From Camarhynchus parvulus (Eukaryota; Chordata; Aves; Passeriformes; Thraupidae), in assembly GCF_901933205.1 (NCBI RefSeq), contig NC_044581.1, forward strand, positions 9,224,001 through 9,288,000: a DNA stretch of 64,000 nt, written 5' to 3'. How positions within the stretch are numbered: the first letter of the stretch is position 1; each line of letters opens with the position of its first letter. Made by a program: the position numbers and the translations under genes. A model generated the notes under the pieces. The model was not told the DNA's origin, made no database searches, and was given only the letters and a program-made list of their open reading frames with translations. Of this stretch, positions 50,859 to 61,600 are shown in pieces.

Positions 50859-52614
50859 AGAAGTGTGTTGACTCACAGGTTCTAGTGACTCTCACCTAAC
50901 AGAGTGAGTGTAGGATTTCTTCTGAATGTTGTGCCTTTGTCCTATTTTACTTCCAGCCAAGAGAGTTGAAGTGAGGCTGAGGTTATTTCATATTTAGCTG
51001 CTAGTTTGTATCCATGGTAAATAGTCACACAAATAAGCATTTTAGCTCTGATTTCTGTTGCAGTTATTTGCCATAGCCCTTTCTTTTAGTGGCTATTTTT
51101 CCCATGCTCTCCACTTTAGGCTATGCAGTCACTGGGAATGTAGAAATAGCAGATTGCTACATTATGGTAAATGAGAAGATCACAGCATTGGATCTAAATC
51201 TAGTTCCTAAGGAAATAATTCACTGGAGCTACTCTCCAGAGTAAAAGTTAAACAAAGAGAAAACTTGCACAGATAGTCACCCAAGGATCAGGCAGTGACT
51301 TTATCTTGTTGTACATGTGCTCTGTTCATATTGCACAGTTAGAGGGCTCTTAAAGGAAGTTACAAACTGCAGTAAAATTATTTAATACAATAGCTCCCAA
51401 GTTTTAGAAATATAGTGAAAGAGTGATCCATTTGGACACCGGAAACCCATTCATTGCATGAACAGCAAATAATTTGTAGTTTAACTTCTGTAACACGCAT
51501 TTTTACAATCTATGAACAGGTCAGTCTGGATTGCAGCCCACAGAAATACTGAATTAAACAACACAGTGAAATAATGAAATTCTTTCAGCCATTTACTTCT
51601 TACTTTTGAAGTAATATGTACTTCATATAGTTACAAATTATAACCTTGAACTTGGTACAATGCCCTTACCTTTTGTTGCTAGGGCACTGCTGAACACAAC
51701 AGTTCATCAAAAAAACCCAAACAAACAAAAAACCCAAACAAATCCTTGCCACAAATTTCGGGCATTTATATATTAAAGTGGCTAATTAAAAGCCTTGGGT
51801 AGATAGACTCAAGAGAACACTATTTACCAACAAAACTTTTCTAGACAGTACTTTCAAACAAAGCCACAGTTTTTTAAGCATATATTGAGAAAGACCACTG
51901 TTGTATTGCTCACCAAGAGACAGTTGCTGGAGCCAGTGATTAACAGCAGTAATTACACACAGGAGCACACAGACACTCACTCTGGGATGTAAAAGCTGAT
52001 ACAGAGCCACCAAATGCAGACACCACTGACACATCATGTGAAAGGTGTAATTGCCCAATAGGTAAATGCTGCAGCAAAGCCTTCAAGGAGATTTAGACAC
52101 CCCAGTTGTGAGCTAAATGTGTATGTAGCTCACACATGGTCAAATTGGTTGAAGAAACAAAGACATCCAAAGACTTTAGTTTGACTTCTCCCAAATTGCT
52201 TTCCGAATGTTGCATCACTCCTTGTTCACACCTTTAATGACTGTCTACAGATGTAATTAACTGCTGTCTTCTTGTCTGCACACATTCTACCTTCTGTGTA
52301 AACCTCATTTTAGATCCTATGGTCATAACTACAACTTCATTTGGGCTCTATCTTGTGGGTATTCAGGTAATTCTGTTGCACATAGCCCAGTGTCTAACAA
52401 GGTACCTAGCTAGCTCTAGTGTCTAGCAAGGTACAAGGCTCTGTCACATGTCATCACAGTGAGAGGGAAATATGTCTCCTACCACTCCAGTAGCCTGGCA
52501 AAGTGTACACTTTTGCAGACTCCACCGCTCCCTGGAGTGCACTTGCATGCATGTTCTCCCCAGACAGAACCCTCTTCCCTCCTCTTCCTCCTGAAACATA
52601 TTAGTGAGCCGAGC
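50859..52614. other. Interval between the DDX28 and GALR1L 3' ends
   Basis: The two genes converge here, so the interval should hold the GALR1L 3' UTR. A minus-strand ATTAAA at 52238-52233, about 380 nt after the receptor stop, is a candidate weak polyadenylation signal. A/C-rich runs lie near 51711-51741, and a short imperfect duplication of GTGTCTA-CAAGGTAC is near 52390-52435. I see no further gene. Confidence 0.5.
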
Positions 52615-55600
52615 TTACACGTTTGTGGTGGAGTGGGTGGTGGAGAAGTTCTCCATGCGCACTCTGGCCAGTTTCTCAGCAGCCACCGGCCGCAGGAGGA
52701 GCTTGCAGGTGAAGACTTGGCGGCAGGCCTTGCGGAAATTCTCCGAGAGGAAAGCGTAAAGGATGGGGTTGATGCAGGAGTTCCCGTAGGCCAGGCAGTG
52801 AGAGATGATGCGGAAGGTGAAGGAGATGTTGTTCAGGGGAAAGTGCCCAAACTCTGCCCACATGGTGATGATGTGGTGTGGCAGCCAGGAGAGCAGGAAC
52901 ACAGCAACCACGAGGAGCACCGTCTGCGCTGTCTGAAGAAGAGAAGATCATGTATTAAATGGTCACAGTGAGCAAGAGAGCCTGTGGAATGAGTGGGTTT
53001 TCTTTCCTCTCTCAGGCATCACTGACAACTGACAGGTGGGCAAATCATGACAATATGAAAAGGGATGCTAAAAAACCCTGGTAAACTTGATTGATTTGTT
53101 TTAGCTCAAGCAAATAACTGTAGACAGTTGAGGTAGTGCCTGTGAAACTTCAAACAGTTCAAAGGCTGCAACAGTGTGTTATGAGGAAGAGTGGAAATAA
53201 TAGTTCCTAACTCTTGGAGAGTGAGGAACGTTGAGGGTATGGAAAATAACTACAGGGGAAAACAACTTCCAAGTAAGCATGCTACTGAGAGGAGTAACAA
53301 AGGCTGGCCTGAGGAGAAAGTTTTTTCCAATATCTTCCCTATTAAAGAAGAAACTCAGAAAACCAATGCATAGAGGATTTTGTTTTTTAAATACATAGTG
53401 CTCATTGACATCTTCCTAGCTGGGTGATGACCTGAGGGAGGCTCCCTGTGCCTGTGAGATCCCAGCCTGTGCTGCCTGGGTTGGAGGTGCGTCCCTGAAG
53501 TGCTTGCTCCCCACTTAGCTGGCCAGCCTCTGGCACAGTCTATCATTTGTAAGTTCCAAAGCTTGACCTGAGGTAAAATTTTCCTGAAAACAGTGGTCTT
53601 TAAAATCCCCATACAGAATGAAGGTTAACAGTGACAGTAAATAAAATAAAGCTGTAACTCACTTCAACTTTGTTTCTGTAAGACCCCGAGGCCTGTGGGA
53701 GCAGGACTGTACTTTCCAAGTTTAGGAAAGCTAGTAGTGTTGCTTTTCTCTTACTTTCTGCTTCTAGAACACTCAGTGAATGCCTAGCAAGTCTCAGAGA
53801 TTACTGACTTGGGACCCCTAAGATCCTTTTCTGATGTTTCTGTAGGGCTAATTCTACCTGACTTAATGAATTTTCAAAAATAAAAATGGTAATGCAAGGT
53901 GAGCAGTTGTTTTGTATTTAATGCCTCAGTTTTGGGGTTCTGTAGCAGATGCACAGCTGGTAACTTCTCTCCTCTTACCCCACTTGGTTCTCTGCACAAT
54001 CTGCTTTTTAACTTTGGTATTTAGTGTTTTTCATTTCTCTATTTTCATTTTGATAAATGTAACAACTTGCAAACACGCAGATGATATCCTTCCCCTAAGG
54101 AAAATTGTTGTACAAGTAGCAGAAAAGAAATGAAGAAAAATTAAAATTCAGGTTTCATTTCAGCTCAAGATTTACAGCCTTACTAGTCTAGGTCAATGTT
54201 TCTGTCAATAATTCCCTTGCATGATTTCAAGTGAATAGTGTAAATTTCCTTTCTTAGAAAAGGGATAATTTTCTGGTGAACAGAAATTTGTTTAGTCAGT
54301 GGTTATCACGGCTACATTTAGTTAAACCCATTAACCTCTCTAAGGAAGATGTTATTACTTTAGATCAAGACTACAATACGAGTAAAAAAGGGGATTTCTG
54401 TCTATTTACTTTGAATGGCAATAACCTGTATGTTCATTGTGTACCCGGCATGCTCCAGGTGCTTCCTTGTTTCACCTACCAGAATGCTGTCAGACAGCTG
54501 AGCTAACAATGTTCCCCTAAGAGTGAACAAACTACCCTGCCAAGTGTCCTCAAACCAACCCTGCTGGGAGCCAGATGATGTCCTTAAAAATAAACTGGAA
54601 TGATTAGAAGTTGATGGCACTGAAGGACACAGACCTAGCGGTCTTGTGGGGTCTGGCTCACCTGCTGTGGTATGATGGGTACCAAAGAAATGATTAATAA
54701 ACAGGTCCCATCATTAGCTTTCACCAGCAATAATGGTGCTACTTCTTTACCCTCTAGCAATGTTAAGTAGCTTAGGCTTGTTACCCAGGCAACCTTTCAT
54801 AGAATCCATCTGCCCAAATTAGGGGGCTACAAGCACTGAAATATGCTTTTGAATAAGGCTTATATACCTAGCTTTTTCCCCCTTTTATTGTGAAATAACA
54901 AACCGTGCATTTAACGTAGGGTTGAGTATTACACAATGGGTTTGCCGTTGCTATGTAATTGCAGAGCTGTTTCTGGGGTCCAGCTTTTTGGGATTTTGCA
55001 GATGGAAAACACAGACAATACTAGAGCACTCGTACATGATTCATGACTCAAGAAACAGGTTTTGGAAATGGAACCTCTGTCTGCTTTTTCAAGTTAAGGA
55101 ATATGTAGTTAAGACAGAGGAAACTGAAACAAAACACTGCTTGGATTTTAGTGTGGTAACTTTGCTGTAGCTTAAACTACTGTTATTGTAGACTGTGACC
55201 AGCTGTGGAGGACTGATCCAAATAGTTTGTGTATTCTTTGAGCTTTTTCCATGAGCTGTGATAGTCTGCACAGTTACTGCATTACTGTTGATCAAGCTGT
55301 CCCCACTTCAGGCAAACCTTCTGGTTCAACTCTGAAATTTTGGTGGGTCCATAACAGAGCTGTACAACGGCCACAATGGCCAGACTTAAGTCTCTCTTAC
55401 TACTCCTAGAAGTCTTTCAAGCAGCTCCAGGATATAACTAACAGTATATTTGTTGTACAGGCAAAGTCAGTGCGTTGAAGCTGTACAGTGAATCAGTAGC
55501 ATGGTGACAAAGACAAGGAGATATTTTTGTTTGTCAGATAATTAGATGAACTTCTGTTATTCCTCCCTTCCCCCTGCCCATTTCTGTCATGTGCAGATTG

Positions 55601-58600
55601 TGTTGAATTTACTTGCTTATTCATTTGTTATCTTTGTAGGTCATTTGCCTCTCATTTATGCTCTCCAGCATTTCTTTGTCTATTTTGCCCTTTTATTACT
55701 TTTCCCCCAGGCCCTGGACAAGCTATTTCTTGCTTTTAGCCTTCCCTCATCCTTTAAAAAGCACTGGAAAATGTGTTTAAAAAACATTTTGGGTGAGATA
55801 CCTCATTCAGGAGGATGATGAAGTCTTTAACATTTAATTGTGTTTAGAGCTGTTGTTCTTGATAAGCTTTTAATGAAGTTTCTTGCTTCAACTTGTCAGG
55901 CATCTTGTCAAGGGCAAAATTAAGATTGCCTGTAATGAGTCAAATGCTTCAAATATTCCATGGATTTACATATTTTAGGAAGAACCACCTGAATTTTAGA
56001 TTAATAACATTCCCAAGATTAAAATACAAAGTGGACAGAACAGTCTAGAGGGATAGAGGGCTTGTCACTTTCTTAATTTAGTCCCAGTTGGAGACAGCCC
56101 AGCTGCACATAATTTTTCAGAGCTGATCAGACCATCCATTTCTACTGTGTATGTCAGCCACACAGAAATGGGAAAGAACATTCAATTAGGTTTTTATTAA
56201 ACAGTACTGGCTTACAGACAAACTGGGCTTCATTAGTGAGACAACTGCTGTTTTCTGAATATGGTGAGATTATTTTTCCTCCTTTTTTTCTTCCACAATT
56301 CTAAATGAAGAAGCATAAAGAAGCCTATGCCAGTTCTTGCACACTGTCTTATCAGCAAATTACAAATGACTCTTCCTTTTTTACTGCTTTGTAGGAGGAT
56401 AGCAGATTATGTAATTTACTGACAAATCTTTTTCTTCAGCTCATCTCTAACTTGTAGATTCTTTTCCTTAAAGTTTGAGAGACAATTGGTGCACATTGTT
56501 ACTGCCCCAGACTTCATTATGGTAAACTACAGAGTGACAGGCTTCACTATATGTTGTAATTTACTGTAGTGAAGGCTTGGAAAATATGTAGTGACCCACA
56601 GTGCCTTAAGCTTTTGTTTTTAGATACTGCAGGTACCCAGTGTCAGTGCCCAGGAAAGATATGTGGCTTAGTGCAATATACCACTGTACTGCTGGAGGAA
56701 CTTACCAACCTCTGAGGAAGACAATTTCTGTGGCTTTACATTCGGGGATACCAATGGAGAACATCCCTTTGCTCAGAGTCCATCCGTGAGCCAGAGTGCA
56801 AAGTGAAATCTGCCACTTCCTTCACTCCTGGTGCCACGTTCTCGTTTGCTTTGTTGGCAAATCTGACTTGCCCTGATGGATTTGCAAACATTCTTTTCCT
56901 TTTTCACATAAAGTTCTAACAGAAAGGTCCCAAGCAAAATCTGATCTCCACAAACACGCCCATAGCTTAGTGATAAATGCAAAATGTTTAGAAAATGGCA
57001 TACCTATTCTTAAGTAACTTAAATGTTGGATAGCATCTGTCTCTACTTCAGAGCACACACATCTTTTAATTACTACTGAAGCACTTCTCATTGAACTTTG
57101 GAACTTTGGTCTTTTTTTTTTATTACACTTGAGTATAATTCTACTCTTCAGTGATCTGAAAACCACACTGACAGTATTCTTTTTCATTGTTCTGTTTTCT
57201 TTCTTGGAGTCAGAGATGACAGCTGAATATCGTGAAGAGGAGAGACTGAAGTAAATATATTTTCAGATGTTATCAGCTCATTTTGATTGCTTGCTTTATG
57301 TGCTAAAAAGAACTCTTCATTTCCCAGCAGCTTGCTTGCACTGTTCCAGCTGCTCATCTGCACATCTCTCATTCTGGGATTATGCCACTAATCTCCTCTA
57401 TTGGTGCCCTTGAAATTTATTCACTTTCTATTCATAAATGTGTATGAGCATTGTGATATTTCTATTACCCCCTAATTGGTAATGATGCTCTTAATTCCTG
57501 CTGCCCTGGGCTCCTGTTAACCAGACAATGTGCAGGACGACACTTCTGAATTATATTCTTCTGCTCGATGGATCCCAGGATCTTCCATGTTCCTTTGCTG
57601 TATTTTCTGTTGTTCAAATGCCAAGGCCTTGAACATCACGTTCATTGTCTACATGAAAACCTTCAATTTGCATGAGCAATAGCCAAATAATTTGTTTAGC
57701 ATACAGAGCATTTGTTTAGTACACAGAGCAACTTTTATCTGCCTCTCTTGGCCAAGATGTTCAGGAATACACATCTACCTTGAAGGAATTCTGGATCTTT
57801 TACCTCAGGCTCTTGTATGACCTTCAAAGCGCAGCACTCCAGGGAGTGTCCCAAATAAGCTCCGTGTGTCTTTGTGTTTACTTAGCTCTGGAAGCAATGA
57901 ACAACTGATTTGTTGACCCACCAGGCAGGCACGGCTCACCTTTCTGTTGTAGCTAACCAATAGAAAAGCAGAGTACTAATTTGTTATCTTTAAATGGCTC
58001 ATTTGGTCTGTTAATTGAAGCTTTTGGCCTCAAGGCCCCACAACTCCTACTATCCTGTCAAGGGAGCTTGCAAAATTGCTGTGAAATTCACATCCCCAGA
58101 CACATTCTTAAACTTGGAAAAGAATTTGAGATTGTTCAGTTTGCAAAACTTGTTATTTGTTCTTTAAAGATGCGCAATGCAGAACTGAGTAAACACTGAG
58201 GAACCCTGGTGTGCTCCAGAGGCCAGTAAAACACCACAGGGCCATGCTAGACCTTAGTTTGCATTAATTTCCATCATTAAATCATCTTATTTAAGGCAGA
58301 TGTAAGATCAGAGTTCCTGGGGCTGGGCTCTTATGAAACATTTTGCAACACTGTCAGGCAGGGAATCGTTAACTTTCTTTGAAGCCAAATTACAGACTTG
58401 CTGTACTCTGAGTAGCTGAGAGAAGAGGTAACAGAACTGAAATACACTTCATTGTCATAGAGGGGTGCACAGAATTTCTTAGCATGTGGTCTTGCTGGGT
58501 GGCCTCAAAAAACGATTATCCAAAACTTCAAAGGAGAATCCTGCAGCATCACAAAATCTGATTTTCAAGGCTGGCAATCTTGTACAGCTAGTGTGGCATT

Positions 58601-61600
58601 AAATGGGGAAGCAGCCAGTCATGCCTCTCTTCTGCAGGCACAGTCATAGTTCATCATGCAGAATATCAGCCTAGGCATGCAAAAAATTCTAAACATCTTC
58701 CTTGTTCTAATGCAGAGATGGTACAAATGTAAAAGCACTTTAAATTGAGCATGTCCAACATTTGACGTGTAGATGGCAAAGTTATATAAAAGCTTCAGAG
58801 TGGGAATCTGAATTATGGGTCAAATTCTTCTGTTAATGGAATGTGATGTCAGGATGCAGCAAACTTTGTGCTAGGGAAATTTTTGCAAAGTTTCATGTGT
58901 GCATAAATTGAAAAGGTTGCTGTAGTTTGAACATAACCATCCCTGTAAGTTAAAAGCTTAAAGATCACAACCCAAGCACAAAACCTTTTGGGTTTTTTAT
59001 TTTCTTTTTGTTTTCTTTTGGGTTTTTGTTTGTGGGGTTTTTTTGGTTTTTTTTGGTTTTTTTTTTTTTTTTTTTTTATGTGCCTGTATGGCATTTGTAT
59101 GATTCTACTAAAGACAAACTTGTTTTTTTCAGCAGATGTTTGAACACTGACTTGGAGTGGGTGACAGCTGTCAGAGCTCTCTGGATTATTCATAAACTGG
59201 ACCCATCCAAACAAAATCTGGTTGTAACTGACTTTACAACAGTGGGTCTAAACTTGCCTATGAGTAACTAAAAACCAGGGCCCTCTTAGGCTGTCCTTTT
59301 AGGGAGGGCAGGGAGCACAGCTGGAAGGAGCAGACAGCACACACCAGGGAGGGAAGAGAGCACGTCTGGTGGGAGCAGGCAGCACACACCAGGGAGGGCA
59401 GGGAGCACAGCTGGAGGGAGCACAGCTGGAGGGAGCAAGCAGCACACACCAGGGAGGGCAGGGAGCACAGCTGGAGAGAGCAGGAGCTGGGGACCATGAT
59501 GTGTCACAAAAAGGCCGAAAGGGGTAGAGGATCAAGCAAGACACTTCTTGGAAAAATGAATTCCTAATACTGTAGTTCTTTACGCTTTATTTCCTGTTTC
59601 CATGGGTTTGATTTATTAAACAAAAAAGGTTTATAATTTTTTTTTCATTTTAAAGGCATAGATAAAATTACTGGTACAGTATGACCTGAAAGGAAGAGGT
59701 TGAGCTACAGTATCAAGTACCTGGGTTCCAGTAATATGCTTCACATACTTAGAGTCAGTTAAATCCAGGATTATTTTGCTTTCTTTGTTACAGCAGTGCA
59801 GCTAGGAAAATCATGCATGTACTTACACAACACTGGGACTGTTCATTTGGCCAAGCCATCATCATCTCTTTAGAAATCACCTTGGGTCTACACCCAGCAG
59901 TGTCCCACTTGTTCTGTAAATGTTTGTCTTATTGAGGTTCACATGCTGTTTCCAGATTTCCAGGGTGTACTAATAGCAGATAAAATACCAGCTCCTCTAT
60001 GACCTTTCTGGTGGCTTTACCTTGGATTTGTCCCAGTAATGCTTCTTACTGTGTGCTATGGCTCAAACAATGGGAGAATGGAGTCTCTTCTGCCTGTTAT
60101 CAGTGTTGTAGGCTCTGGGGATGGGGAGGGACTGCTATTACACCAAGACTCCAGCAAGGTCAATGAAAGGTAAAGATCCTGAAATAAATCTTGACATTTA
60201 AAAAAAAAATCTTACCTGGTAATACTATTTTTTCAGAAGCAGCTTATAATGGAGAATAATAGCAATGTGTTCCAGTCAGCATGTGGAATGCTGCTTATGG
60301 CAAGACCATTCCCTGAGCTCTATGTCATTTGCATTCTTTCTTAATTATGTTTTATCTTGAAGTGTTCAATCTTGAGGAGAGTTCTTACAGCTTCTGAAAT
60401 GCTGAGTGACAGAGCAAAGTGTTTTCAGCAGTAATGTTGGCAACTCTTTCACTGGAAAATCTTGTTCAACAAGGACTCTGAGTCTCCAATTTGATTCTTT
60501 TGAGACCTTTACTCATGTATGAAGGACAGATGAGCATTGGGAGATTTGAACAAAAAACTGTTTGCAAAATTTGCTATTTTACTGCTTAAAAACAAAACAA
60601 CACTAAACCCACAAACCAAACAGAAAAAACTCAGACTAAACCAAAGGGGAAAACCCAAAAAGAGCAAACCCACACCCCAATCTCTTGGGGGTAGAAGGAG
60701 CATAGTAACTCAAATGCCCTATTTTCTTGAAATTATAGGAATGAAGCAAGAAATGCATGGTCATAATTTCAGACTATCTTCTTTTTTATGAATATAACAT
60801 CTTGTTTTCCATGTCAGTTTGGTGAAGATGCACACTGTGAATTAACAGATGTGACTCAGACAATTTTATCACCTCATGTGGGAAGACTTAGCTGTTGTGC
60901 TACACTTTCTGTCATAGCTCAAGGCAATCAGGGTTTAACCACTGAAGTCACACATATTTCAGAACAAACTCAATGTTCTGTATGTCCTAAATTAACCTTC
61001 CAAATGTGGATCAAGATTCATTTGTCAAACATTTTTTCAGTTAAATAAACAAAAGCTCTTCACCTAATCCCTGGTGAAGTTTATGAATTAAACCCAAACA
61101 CAACTACCTTCACAAATGGACCAACTAAGTACATATGAAGGAAACTGGAGTAGCAGAACTGACAGCCATCTATGAGTTTCCCATTAGGCTCTAAAGTGAA
61201 GTGTTCTTTAGAAGATGTGCTTTAAAAAACTGTCTCTCACTCTTGTGTTTCAAGTATGCTTTGAAAGGATATACAAAAATTGAGTGTGTTTGCAACCAAC
61301 CCAAGGAAGTCTCCCTTAGAAATGTTGAGTAGTGTTTGCAACAAAAAACCCCTTTAAGTAAGTACACTAAAGAAGATGTTTGACATGCAGGAGGGCTAGA
61401 TGGACAATTTCTACACAGACAGGTCTGGAAGAAGACATATTTTGAAGGATGGTGTGTGTGTGTGTGTGTGTGTGTAGAGGCATGTATTTAATTTTTCTTC
61501 TATCTGAAAGGATCACCTATTTAACTAGGTCTGACTGTGCTATATGGAACAAGAACTGCTGTTGGGTCTTTCATAATTAAAGCCAGGGAAATACTTAAGG

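Noticed and set aside
58849..59214. A 121-codon Lys-rich frame on the minus strand
   Set aside because: Generated by the T-rich low-complexity tract read in complement.
59258..59544. Three Cys/Leu/Pro-rich frames on the minus strand that look like a repeat protein
   Set aside because: The 45-bp minisatellite keeps its frame because its unit is a multiple of three; there is no other coding evidence.
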